DNA from: JACKII01 sp965202745
Lineage (GTDB): Bacteria; Pseudomonadota; Alphaproteobacteria; Bin95
Assembly: GCA_965202745.1 (NCBI GenBank)
Contig: CBDBCB010000015.1
Coordinates: 124,001-188,000 of the forward strand
DNA length: 64,000 nt
Direction: 5' to 3'
Position numbers and translations under genes: made by a program. Every line of letters begins with the position of its first letter. Position 1 is the first letter of the stretch. The notes under the pieces were generated by a model that had not been told where the DNA came from, did no database searches, and saw only the letters and a program-made list of their open reading frames with translations. Shown piece after piece: positions 1 to 8,389 of this stretch.

Positions 1-351
1 AATCGGCCCGCTGATGCGCGGCACCAGGGTCGGCGTGCCAGTCCAGCCCGGCACCGTGCCCAGATTGTCGATGTCGATCCCGCCCAGGGCGTTGGCAAAG
101 TGATTGAAGTAGCTCTCGCGCCGCACTTCGCCATCGGAAACAATATCCAGCCCCGCCCGCTCCTGGTCGTGCAGGGCCGCAAGCGCTGCGTCATCCTGCG
201 CTTCCTCCAGCAGGTCTTCGTCAGGCCGCCAGACCTCTTTCATCCGCACCCGCGGCGGGCCGCTGCCCAGCAGCACGGTCTTGTTCACCAGCCATCCTGG
301 CTGCGGATAGCTGCCGATCAGCGTCGTCGGGATCAGGGTGTTGAACAACAT
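1..351 (-). CDS. MetE C-terminal-domain-like methyltransferase, partial
   Basis: Only the first 117 residues are present, and the gene runs off the left edge. The translation starts MLFNTLIPTTLIGSYPQPGW and carries the TxIGSYPRP-type motif and an 'ERAGLDIVSDGE' segment. Both are typical of the cobalamin-independent methionine synthase C-terminal barrel (UROD/MetE-like superfamily). Such stand-alone proteins are usually about 340-380 aa and are often annotated methionine synthase II-like, with the real methyl donor and acceptor unknown. The zinc ligands of the family lie further downstream and cannot be checked here. It is followed upstream on the same strand by a dienelactone hydrolase gene 28 bp away, so the two may be co-transcribed. 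Confidence 0.75.
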   Translation of the reverse strand, partial: MLFNTLIPTTLIGSYPQPGWLVNKTVLLGSGPPRVRMKEVWRPDEDLLEEAQDDAALAALHDQERAGLDIVSDGEVRRESYFNHFANALGGIDIDNLGTVPGWTGTPTLVPRISGPI

Positions 352-379
352 TATTTCGGTCCTCCAGCCGGCAAGCGGC

Positions 380-1117
380 CTATTTCAGGTTCCGTTCCCA
401 CAGATCGAAGATCTTGCCCCAGGCATATTCAGAGGCTTCAGGCGCATAGGCCGGCCGCTCCGAAAACTGAAAGCCGTGCAGCGTGCCGGGCAATTGCTCC
501 AGCGTGTGGTTGGTGCCCGCCTTGGCCAACGCGTCCTTCAACGCCGGGATCACATGATCGGGCACCGTCGCATCGACCTCAGCAAAGAAGTAGCAAAGCT
601 CGCCCTGCACCTTGTCCAGCAACAGATGGGGAGAGTCTTCCTCCTCCGTCACAATGCCGACGCCGTACAGGCTGGCCGCTGCCTTCATCCGGTGCGGGAA
701 GCGGGCGGAAACAGTGGTGATGTATTTACCGCTCATGCAATGGCCCACACAGCCGACCGGCCCCAGCTTCACCATGCCTTGCGCATCCATCCACGCCAGC
801 ATCGCACCAGTGTCTTCGGTCACCAGTGCATTGGTCAAATGGTTCATTGAGGCACGGATGACGGCGGACATGCCATCATCCCGCCGCGGAATATCGAAAC
901 GCACCGTACCCAGCCGGTAATACATATCCGGCAGCAGGCAGAAATAGCCCATTTTGGCAATCCGCCTCGCCATGTTGCACAGTTCCTCGCGGAAGCCTGG
1001 CGCATCCATGTAGAAGATGATGCCCGGCACGGCAGGATCGTCCGCAGGTGCCGCGGCAAAGGCCGGCATTTTGCCGTGCTTGGTCGTGACCGTGACGAAC
1101 TCTTCCCACAGTTTCAT
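380..1117 (-). CDS. Dienelactone hydrolase family protein
   Basis: A 245-residue alpha/beta hydrolase of the dienelactone hydrolase (carboxymethylenebutenolidase) family, presumably cytoplasmic. The expected Cys-Asp-His triad is visible: nucleophile Cys in 'GHCMSGK', Asp in 'FAEVDATVP' and His in 'GTLHGFQF'. A longer frame extends upstream to 1201, but the ATG at 1117 begins MKLWEEFVTV and has a good GAGGGA ribosome site just before it, so this start is preferred. The substrate is unknown. The neighbouring MetE-like gene is on the same strand. The family hydrolyses dienelactones in chlorocatechol degradation, but many members act on other esters. Confidence 0.85.
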   Translation of the reverse strand: MKLWEEFVTVTTKHGKMPAFAAAPADDPAVPGIIFYMDAPGFREELCNMARRIAKMGYFCLLPDMYYRLGTVRFDIPRRDDGMSAVIRASMNHLTNALVTEDTGAMLAWMDAQGMVKLGPVGCVGHCMSGKYITTVSARFPHRMKAAASLYGVGIVTEEEDSPHLLLDKVQGELCYFFAEVDATVPDHVIPALKDALAKAGTNHTLEQLPGTLHGFQFSERPAYAPEASEYAWGKIFDLWERNLK

Positions 1118-1274
1118 GGCTATTCCCTCGCTGATAAGCAGCGCCTGCAAAGCGATGCGGTTTCTGGCCATGATACTCGGCTCGACGGCGGCGGCGCGCA
1201 AGCGCTATGCTGCCTGCCGGAAACGCCGCAGCTCCACACCGGAGGTGATAGCGGCAGCCGCAAGGAAACAAACC

Positions 1275-1802
1275 ATGTCCGCCGACGCCAATAAAACAAT
1301 ACCGCGCGCCAAATTGAATCGCCTGCACCATGCCGCCTGGGTCACCAATGATATGGAAGCGACTCGACAGTTCTACGAGGAGGTGATCGGTCTGCCGATG
1401 ACGGCCTGCTGGAAGGAGAAAACGCCCAGCGGGCTCGAGTATTGCCACACATTTTTCGAGTTGGGCGACGGCAGCGCCATCGCCTATTTCGACTGGACGA
1501 ACGAAGACACAAACCCGCGGGGACGGGAATCACCAGGCCACCTGGCGCTGGAGTGTGATGCCGAGATCCAGGCCGCCATACGGCAACGCCTAGAGGCTGC
1601 TGGCTACACGATCCGGCAGATTGATCATGGCTATTGCGTCTCGCTTTATGTGACTGATCCGAACAATTTCCACTTAGAGTTCACAGCAGACGCCTCCGAC
1701 TCAAAGGAAATCTTCGCAAACCATACCCCCAAGGCCCACCAATACCTGCGCGAATGGATGGCTGGCGACCGCACCATCAATAACGACTTTCAGAACCACT
1801 GA
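1275..1802 (+). CDS. VOC family (glyoxalase/dioxygenase-like) protein
   Basis: A 175-residue vicinal-oxygen-chelate fold protein. The N-terminal 'LHHAAWVTNDMEATRQFYE' segment supplies the first metal-ligand His. 'PGHLALEC' supplies a second, and 'VTDPNNFHLEFT' is the typical DPdG-x-x-hE ending with the metal-ligand Glu. The frame is open further upstream, but the ATG at 1275 follows AAGGAAACA and coincides with the start of homology. Reactions in this superfamily range from isomerases to extradiol dioxygenases, so the substrate cannot be named. It is transcribed divergently from the dienelactone hydrolase gene. Confidence 0.8.
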   Translation: MSADANKTIPRAKLNRLHHAAWVTNDMEATRQFYEEVIGLPMTACWKEKTPSGLEYCHTFFELGDGSAIAYFDWTNEDTNPRGRESPGHLALECDAEIQAAIRQRLEAAGYTIRQIDHGYCVSLYVTDPNNFHLEFTADASDSKEIFANHTPKAHQYLREWMAGDRTINNDFQNH

Positions 1803-2428
1803 AACGCCAACCCGCACCACTTCAAAGGAACTCAGCTCACTGCCCGGCTACAATCGCCGAGCAGCCGACCATGACAGCGGGGAGTTTCTTGCAGAAATAA
1901 ATATAACACCTTTCCCAGCCGGATCATCGGAATCAATTTGTTGAGAGGTGGGACCTCCTGAAATCGCAGTGGATTCCTGCGATGCTCCGCGACCCGCCAG
2001 CATCGAGCGGCCTACCCTGTACCACGTCTCCGCCGCGAACCACGCCAGCCGCTGCCGTAAAGGTCGAACCGCCGCTCCTTCAGCTGCTGCACCGTACCCT
2101 GGTTCCGGCTGACGAACAGGTCGCCGAAGCGCAGATCGGCAAAGGCAATCATCTCAGTGTTTGCCCCGCTATCCGCAGCCACGCCGTCCCACGCAAACGG
2201 GAAATCGCAGGGCATCAACACACAACTTTCGGCATAATGAATATCCATATTCTCCACATGTGGCAGGTTACCGACCACACCCGACATCACCACGTAGCAC
2301 TGATTCTCCACCGCACGCGCCTGACAGCAATAGCGCACACGGTAATAGCCCCGCCGCTCGTCGGTTGAGAACGGCACGAACAGGAGCAGCGCGCCCTGAT
2401 CAACCAGGTTGCGTGATACTTCCGGAAA

Positions 2429-3487
2429 TGTCCCATCCAGGAAGGTAATATGGCTGTTTCCTGACCAGCTCTAGTTTGAGTTTGCGCCATCCCTTCAGTG
2501 CCTGCAAGGGCGTCTTGCTGCCCAGGGCTGATTGCAGCAGCTGCTGGGTGTAAAGTCAGACATAGCGAGGCAGCGTGGCTTCCAGAACCTCGCCGGATCG
2601 GAAGGGATGGCTCTGCAGAACCTCTTCGATGCGGCCATTGAACCGTTCGACCATACCGTTGGTCTGAGGTGACCTAGGCGGCGTCAGGCGATGATCGATA
2701 TCGAGGGCGGCGCCCAGCGTGTCGCATTCATGCGCGCCTGTTGCGGCGCGCTGGCGCAGACCGAAGAGGCGATCCGTGAACTCTTTTCCATTATCCGGGA
2801 GTATGGGGCGGATCCGCATCGGGCAGGCGCGCTCCAGGGCGCGCAGGAAGCGCCGGGCATTGGCCGCTGTCTTGCTGTTGTAGACCCTGACAACAACCCA
2901 ACGCGTTGCCCTGTCGATGGCCACGAAGAGGGAACGGCGGCGGCTCTCATCTGCCATCGGTGGCAGGTATTTCAGGTCGATGGGGATAGAACCGGGTTCA
3001 TAGGCTTTGAAGGCGCTGTGCTTTGGCTGGGGCGATGCTGCTTTCAGGGCGCGCAGGGCCCCCACGCCATGCCGACGCAAGCAGCGGTCAAGGCCAGAGC
3101 GGGAGGCCTTCGGGTTCAAGAACTCGCACACCACCGCCAGCAGATCATCCAGCGAGACCAAAAGCGTCTTGCGGAGGGCCACCGCGACAGCTTCCTGCGC
3201 TGGCGTCAACGTCGTCTGAAGGCGATGGGGCGTGTGGCTGCGATCCTCCACGCTGGCACGCTGGCACCATTTCCATACGGTCTGTTCCGTGGTCCCGTGA
3301 CGCTCGGCAAGAACCCACGCAGGGTCGTCACTGGCCTGTATGGCCGCCCTGATCTTCGGTGGCGTCGTCGCCTGACTGTGAAGCTTGATCACCATGTCGC
3401 TCTCCCATCCCGCGCCTCGGTCAAAACACAGCGTGCCATGAAAAACGCAGAGCGACGAGGGGCTATCCGATCAGCCAGGATGGAACA
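2429..3487 (-). mobile_element. IS481-family insertion sequence, copy A (1059 bp)
   Basis: The ends are TGTCCCATCCAGG at 2429 and, on the other strand, TGTTCCATCCTGG at 3487, imperfect terminal inverted repeats beginning TGT. The same sequence recurs in opposite orientation at 57649-58705 and is nearly identical over its whole length, which defines the boundaries independently. No obvious direct repeat flanks it: the left flank is ..CCGGAAA and the right flank GGTAGG... It carries one transposase gene on the minus strand and splits the GNAT-nitrilase gene. Confidence 0.9.
2556..3395 (-). pseudogene. IS481-family transposase, C-terminally truncated by a nonsense codon
   Basis: A DDE transposase with an N-terminal helix-turn-helix ('ERHGTTEQTVWKWCQ') and an rve core: Asp in 'VAIDRATRW', Asp in 'ILPDNGKEF' and Glu in 'NGMVERFNGRIEE'. 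It ends at 'LPRYV' with TGA, where the second IS copy reads TGG (Trp) and continues for about 45 residues into the terminal repeat. Copy A has therefore probably lost its C terminus by a Trp-to-stop change, although all three catalytic residues remain. Activity is uncertain. Confidence 0.85.
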
Positions 3488-4420
3488 GGTAGGTCAGATT
3501 GCCCTTAACCGGCCATCCTGCTCCGGGAAGACGACAAAGTCACTCCGGTAGTCGCTCGCCACATCGACGAAATATTCGACCTGATCCTCGAACGCCTGCA
3601 CGCCCGAAATCTGCCACATCTGGAACTGCACGGTCGCAACCCGCACACTCTCCGGCAGACGCCCCATGGGCTGAGCGGAACGCGCTTTCTCTGACTCCGT
3701 CACCAGCGGATTGCGCCAAAGCATATGGGTCGCATACCCTCCGGACTGTCTGTCTTCACGCAAATAGTTCGGCAGCACGCCGATAATCTCATAGCCGTTC
3801 GCCAAATGGAAATTCACCACCTGATCGCACAGTTGCTTCTCCTGCACCAGTTCCAGGTATTCTTCGGGCGAGCCCACCTTCGCTTTCACCCGGGCATAAC
3901 CGGGCATCCGCCCGCCGAAGACAATGTCCTTCAGCCCCCAATACTCGCAAAGCTCCCGCCGGGCGTTGTAAAGGCGCTGACCGATGCGTGTGCGCCGGAT
4001 ATCTGGATCGACTGCCACCTCCATGCCATAGAGGTAGTCTCCGTCGGTATCGTGGCGCGAGGCAAAGCCGTTGCCGGTGATCTCCATCCAGGTATGAGGC
4101 TGCAGGGCCACGTCCCCGCCAATCACAAAGGTCGCCGCATGTCCGACGATCTCATCACCCAATTCGACAACGAACTGGCCTTCAGGGAAGTTGTTGATCT
4201 GGCCTCGTACGGTTTCCCGGGTCGTTGCCATCTCGCCCTTATAGATCTTGCAGCTGAGCGCAACGATCCCCTCCACATCGCCCACTTTTGCATTACGGAC
4301 GACCAAGCGGGGCTTGTCCGCTCTGGTTTTCCGAGTTGCGTCCTTGGCAGCCACGGCCAACCTCATTTGTTCTTCATGGGGATAACGAACATGACCGATT
4401 CAAACGGCCCCGAACAGCAA

Positions 4421-6058
4421 TCAGGCAACCTGCCCGCCTACCTCGGCCAATTTATCCGGCGTATCGATATCCAGCAGGACAGCGTCATCCGCCGGCTCCA
4501 CTTCAGCAAGCCGGTCGGCAAACTCGCCAAACAGGGGCTTTGCACCTCGGTCGCCCTCCAGCGCCAGCATGGCTGGCAGGAATTCAGCGCTCCACAATAC
4601 GGGATTGCCCCGTTCACCGTTAGAGGTTGGCACGATGATCGCCCGTCCCTCCAGCGGATTGAAGGCCGCAATCAAGCGGTTGATATGAGCCGCCGTCACC
4701 CTTGGCATGTCGCCAAGCGCGACCAGTACGCCGTCTATACCCGGCGGCAATGCCCGCAGCCCCGCTTTCAAGGAGGTGCTCAAGCCGTCCGCAAAATTGG
4801 GGTTGTGGACCGCCAGTAAGTCCCGCCCCGCCAGCAAGGGGCTGATCTTGTCGGTCTCATGACCGGTCACAGCAACGATGGCACAGCAATCGGACGCCGC
4901 GATGGCATCCAGCACCGAGGCGAGCATGGGCTTGCCGTCGACCAGTTGCAGCATTTTGTTCGCCTGACCCATGCGGGTGGAGCGGCCCGCAGCCAGCACC
5001 AGTGCCGCGATCCGCGGCGCGCGCGGTGCCTCTGCGGCCGTGCCATCCGGCAATGTCGCGCGGGGATGGCCCCGGCTAGGAATTTCCGCAAGCAAGCCGC
5101 CCGCGCCCATCGCCATGATTTCCTGCGGCCCAACCGGCAGGCCGGCGCAAATCCGGGCCAGCACCCAATCGAACCCGTTCAGCTTGGGCGAACGGGCGCA
5201 ACCGGGCAGACCAACGACGGGAAGTCCGTCAATCTCGCCCATTAAGATCATGTTCCCCGGGTCGACTGGCATGCCGAAGTGACTGATGGTGCCGCCTGCT
5301 GCAACAATGCCGGCCGGCAATGCGTCCCGGCGGTCGACAATAGCCGATGCGCCGGCGATCAGAACAATATCCGGTTCGTCAGCCAGCGCTTCCCGGATCG
5401 CGGTGGCTATCGCTTCCGCCTCATGCGCGCAGCGGCGCTCGCCTAGCAATGAAGCGCCGCGCTCCGCCAGGCGGCCCGCAGTGATATCAACGGTTTTGTC
5501 CAGTACGCTCGGCTTGACGGTCGGCAGCTTGCTTTGGATCAGCGCAGCCCGCTTTGCCGTGTAACGCGCAACGGAGAGCATCGGCGCTTCGGCTGAGGCG
5601 GCAACCGCCTCTATCCGGCGGACGACCGTTTCGGAACTGGCGAATGGTATGATTTTGATGGTGGCCACCATCTGTCCCGCCGCGACCTCCGCATAGGGTA
5701 CCAGGGCAGCGATCGTTGCGCTCTCATCGATCAGGTTGATCCGGTCGAGCCGGGTACGATCCAGTACCAGCACGCCGTCTACCTCCGCAAAGAGATTGAC
5801 GCGGCCAGTAAATGGCACGTTGGCCCGCACGCCCTCACCCGGGAACAGCTGGGCGATTCGCTCGGCTGCTTCGTCCTCGCCGATTTCACCAGACTCCAGG
5901 CGCACGGCGATGACTTCTGCAACGCCTTCCGCCGATAGAGCTGCGATGTCAGCCGGGCTGAGCAGCCGGCCTTTTTTGAACGTGCGCTTGCCTGCGCGGA
6001 CCGAGTGAGCCAGCAATGCTCCCGCAGCGCCCGCTACAGGGATTGGGTCGAAGATCAT
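4421..6058 (-). CDS. Molybdopterin-binding / MobA-like NTP-transferase fusion protein
   Basis: A 545-residue two-domain protein. Residues about 1-330 form a molybdopterin-binding (MoeA/MogA-like) domain with 'DIVLIAGASAIVDRRDALPA'. Residues about 345-540 form a MobA-like nucleotidyltransferase with 'LVLAAGRSTRMGQANKML' and 'GDMPRVTAAHINRL'. The NK in that loop is typical of the CTP-using MocA branch, which makes the molybdopterin cytosine dinucleotide of CO-dehydrogenase/xanthine-dehydrogenase-type enzymes. It is the last gene of the minus-strand molybdenum-hydroxylase cluster. Its start overlaps the stop of the preceding XdhC gene by four bases, so it is probably translationally coupled. Function is inferred from domain content and context. 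Confidence 0.88.
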   Translation of the reverse strand: MIFDPIPVAGAAGALLAHSVRAGKRTFKKGRLLSPADIAALSAEGVAEVIAVRLESGEIGEDEAAERIAQLFPGEGVRANVPFTGRVNLFAEVDGVLVLDRTRLDRINLIDESATIAALVPYAEVAAGQMVATIKIIPFASSETVVRRIEAVAASAEAPMLSVARYTAKRAALIQSKLPTVKPSVLDKTVDITAGRLAERGASLLGERRCAHEAEAIATAIREALADEPDIVLIAGASAIVDRRDALPAGIVAAGGTISHFGMPVDPGNMILMGEIDGLPVVGLPGCARSPKLNGFDWVLARICAGLPVGPQEIMAMGAGGLLAEIPSRGHPRATLPDGTAAEAPRAPRIAALVLAAGRSTRMGQANKMLQLVDGKPMLASVLDAIAASDCCAIVAVTGHETDKISPLLAGRDLLAVHNPNFADGLSTSLKAGLRALPPGIDGVLVALGDMPRVTAAHINRLIAAFNPLEGRAIIVPTSNGERGNPVLWSAEFLPAMLALEGDRGAKPLFGEFADRLAEVEPADDAVLLDIDTPDKLAEVGGQVA

Positions 6059-6783
6059 GCTGCCGCCTTTGCCTTTACTTCCTGGCCAGCGCCAAGATGC
6101 AATACCTGAGTAATTTTCGCCATGATCGCGATGGCGATCTCCGCCGGTGCCCGTCCGCCAAGGTGCAAGCCGATGGGCGCCTGAATCTTGCCGATTTCAG
6201 CAGCCGTGAAGCCCGCTTCCGTCAGTCGTTCAACCCGGCTGCCATGGGTTTTGCGGGAGCCCAGCGACCCGATGTAAAACGCATCGCTACGCAGCGCCAC
6301 TTGCAGCGCCGGATCATCCAGCTTCGGGTCATGGGTCAGCGTCACCACTGCGGTGCGGTTGTCGGGGGCCAGCGCCTCCATGGCTTCATCCGGCCAATCC
6401 TCATTCAGATCGACGCCGGGGAAGCGCTCCGCCGTAGCAAATGCGCCGCGAGGGTCAATCACGGTGACAGCGTAACCGGCAGCGCTGGCAATCGTCACCA
6501 ACGGCTGCGTGATGTGTACTGCGCCGACAATGACCAACCGCCGGGGCGGGTTGTAGACATGCAGGAAGTACCGCGCGCCGCCGTCCGCTGTCATATCATG
6601 GCTGCGGTCGTGGCGCTGGGCATCGCGAGCGGCCTCCATCACCGCTGGATCCAGCGCGCCCGCGCCTTCAACACCGTCAGCAGTCAGCAGCCAGTCCGCG
6701 CCATCAGCGAACCGCACGATGCGGACAACCGGCTTGTTCGCGGCACGCAAGGCGACCGCCCGTTCAAACAATGCGGATTGCAT
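6055..6783 (-). CDS. XdhC family protein, Rossmann-domain type
   Basis: A 242-residue XdhC/CoxI-family maturation factor. It has the C-terminal XdhC Rossmann domain: 'RRLVIVGAVHITQPLV' as the nucleotide loop, then 'VTVIDPRGAFATAERFP' and 'IGSLGSRKTHGSRVERL'. XdhC proteins bind the molybdenum cofactor and insert or sulfurate it in xanthine-dehydrogenase-type hydroxylases. It lies between the separate XdhC N-terminal-domain gene (5 bp away) and the MobA-like gene (4 bp overlap). The classical XdhC is therefore split into two adjacent genes here, a common arrangement in CO-dehydrogenase-like clusters. Confidence 0.88.
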   Translation of the reverse strand: MQSALFERAVALRAANKPVVRIVRFADGADWLLTADGVEGAGALDPAVMEAARDAQRHDRSHDMTADGGARYFLHVYNPPRRLVIVGAVHITQPLVTIASAAGYAVTVIDPRGAFATAERFPGVDLNEDWPDEAMEALAPDNRTAVVTLTHDPKLDDPALQVALRSDAFYIGSLGSRKTHGSRVERLTEAGFTAAEIGKIQAPIGLHLGGRAPAEIAIAIMAKITQVLHLGAGQEVKAKAAA

Positions 6784-6787
6784 AATG

Positions 6788-7147
6788 TCAGCCCTCTACC
6801 CGCTCGATAAAGATTTCCAGCTTGCCGCCGCAGGCCAAGCCCACTTCCCAGGCCTGATCATCGGAAATGCCGAAGTCCAGCAAGCGCGGCTTGCCGTCTT
6901 CAATACATTCAATGCCTTCCGTTACGACTGCACCCTCGACGCAGCCACCCGAAACAGAGCCCATGAAGGCCCCATCCTCGTTCAGCACCAATTGTGAGCC
7001 GACCGCGCGCGGGGCAGAGCCCCAGGTGGAAACCACCGTTGCCAGCGCCACGCCTTTGCCGCCGGTCCGCCAATCGCGGGCCTGGGCCAAGATCGCATCC
7101 GCCTCAGCGTTGGTGAGCGCGTCGGGGTTTACAGTTTGCTCCGCCAT
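6788..7147 (-). CDS. XdhC/CoxF-like small subunit (XdhC N-terminal domain)
   Basis: A 119-residue stand-alone XdhC_CoxI domain with 'VALATVVSTWGSAPRAVGSQ' and 'GSVSGGCVEGAV', the conserved signature containing the SGGC cysteine. It acts with the Rossmann-type XdhC encoded just downstream in maturation of the molybdenum hydroxylase. The start codon lies inside the end of the CoxE gene (19-bp overlap), indicating translational coupling. Confidence 0.88.
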   Translation of the reverse strand: MAEQTVNPDALTNAEADAILAQARDWRTGGKGVALATVVSTWGSAPRAVGSQLVLNEDGAFMGSVSGGCVEGAVVTEGIECIEDGKPRLLDFGISDDQAWEVGLACGGKLEIFIERVEG

Positions 7148-8370
7148 TCTCGCATACCTTTCTGCAAGGAAACGTCCGTCGCTGAGAGCGCACCGGCAAG
7201 GGCACCTAGGCTCTCCAGGTTATGGACGGGCCGGAAATCATCGACATGGGGCAACATCGCCCGTGCGCCGCTAGATTTGGGCTGGAACTGGTCGTAGCGC
7301 AAGAGCGGGTTCAACCAGATCAGACGGCGGCAGGACTTTTGCAGCCGCTCCATCTGTTCCTCAACGCCTTCAGCCGCTTCCCGGTCGAGGCCGTCGGTGA
7401 TCAGCAGTACCACCGCTCCCTGCCCCAGCACCCGGCGCGACCAAAGCCGGTTGAAGTTCTCCAGACTAGCGCCGATGCGGGTTCCACCGGACCAATCCTG
7501 CACCTGCTCCCCGATTTTGGCGAGCGCACGGTCCACTTCCTTGTCCCGCAGGTAGCGGGTGATGTTGGTCAGGCGCGTGCCAAACAGGAATGTGTGCACC
7601 CGGTCGCGGTCGTTGGTGAGCGCGTGCAGAAAATGCAGCAGCATACGCGCATAGCGCTCCATCGAGCCTGAGATATCGCAGAGCACCACCAATGGCGGCG
7701 GGCAGGTCTTGCGGCGGCGGTATTGCAGAGGGATCGAATCACCGCCACCCCGCAGTGCCTTCTGCATGGTGCGGCGCAGGTCGGCGCGGGCGATGCGGCC
7801 CGTCGGCTCGTACCGGCGGACCGGCAGTTCGGCGAGCAGCAGGGCCAGCCGGGCCATCGCGCGCTTGGCGATATCCAACTCCTCCGTGCTCATCTGCTCG
7901 AAATCCTTGGCCTGAAGCTGCTCGCGGGCAGACCAGGTCATCTCGGCCTGGATTTCGACCTCTTCCTCCTCGCGCTCCTGGATTTGGTCGCGCGGCGGCA
8001 TCATCGCCTCCGCCAGCCGGCGTTGGAGCGGCTCGCCCTGCTCCTGCTTGGCAGGATCGTCGATGGCCAGGGTCGGCAGCATCATGTCGATCATGTGGTT
8101 CAGAATGTCCGGGTTCCGCCAGAACATGGCGAAGGCCTGGTCGAACAGCTCGATCTGGTCATAGCGGTTGATGATGGAAGAGCGCAGCGCCCAATAAAAA
8201 TCGCGCTTGTTGGTCAGATCGACCGCCCTGACCGCCTCAATCGCCCGCAGTGTCTGCCCCGGCCCGAGCGGCAACCCCGCCGCGCGCAAGGTGCGGACGA
8301 AGTGCATGATATTGTCCGGCAGGCGGCCGGACGGCGGATCGTCGGCAGTGGTGGGCATTGGTGCGGTCAT
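7129..8370 (-). CDS. CoxE-like VWA domain protein
   Basis: A 413-residue von Willebrand factor A protein of the CoxE family. It has the MIDAS motif 'CDISGSMERY' and further metal-site residues in 'GGTRIG' and 'LITDGLDR'. CoxE works with the MoxR-type ATPase CoxD in maturing the molybdenum-copper active site of CO dehydrogenase. The frame is open upstream to 8526, but those residues belong to the end of the ligase pseudogene. The ATG at 8370 (MTAPMPTTADD) is the natural start. A glutamate-rich stretch (EREEEEVEIQAE) precedes the VWA core. Confidence 0.87.
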   Translation of the reverse strand: MTAPMPTTADDPPSGRLPDNIMHFVRTLRAAGLPLGPGQTLRAIEAVRAVDLTNKRDFYWALRSSIINRYDQIELFDQAFAMFWRNPDILNHMIDMMLPTLAIDDPAKQEQGEPLQRRLAEAMMPPRDQIQEREEEEVEIQAEMTWSAREQLQAKDFEQMSTEELDIAKRAMARLALLLAELPVRRYEPTGRIARADLRRTMQKALRGGGDSIPLQYRRRKTCPPPLVVLCDISGSMERYARMLLHFLHALTNDRDRVHTFLFGTRLTNITRYLRDKEVDRALAKIGEQVQDWSGGTRIGASLENFNRLWSRRVLGQGAVVLLITDGLDREAAEGVEEQMERLQKSCRRLIWLNPLLRYDQFQPKSSGARAMLPHVDDFRPVHNLESLGALAGALSATDVSLQKGMREWRSKL

Positions 8371-8389
8371 GAAACCCCTCGCCCTATTC

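Larger units (their letters stand above)
2012..4366 (-). pseudogene. GNAT acetyltransferase-carbon-nitrogen hydrolase fusion, broken by IS481 element
   Basis: The upstream part (3488-4366) encodes an N-terminal GNAT domain (residues about 20-190, with 'GMEVAVDPDIRRTRIGQRLY' as the acetyl-CoA loop). The start of a nitrilase domain follows, ending 'DFVVFPE'. Then come about ten foreign residues and a stop. The downstream part (2012-2428) resumes with 'FPEVSRNLVDQGALLLFVPF' and continues through 'RVRYCCQARAVENQCYVV' to the C terminus. Between the two halves lies the IS (2429-3487). In intact homologues roughly 100 or more residues separate these segments. They include the nitrilase catalytic Lys and Cys, so DNA was lost as well as IS inserted. 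No target duplication flanks the IS, which fits a deletion event. Confidence 0.85.

Noticed and set aside
2556..2558. TGA in the IS481 transposase as selenocysteine
   Set aside because: The second IS copy has TGG (Trp) at this codon and no SECIS-like hairpin is needed to explain it. It is a nonsense mutation.
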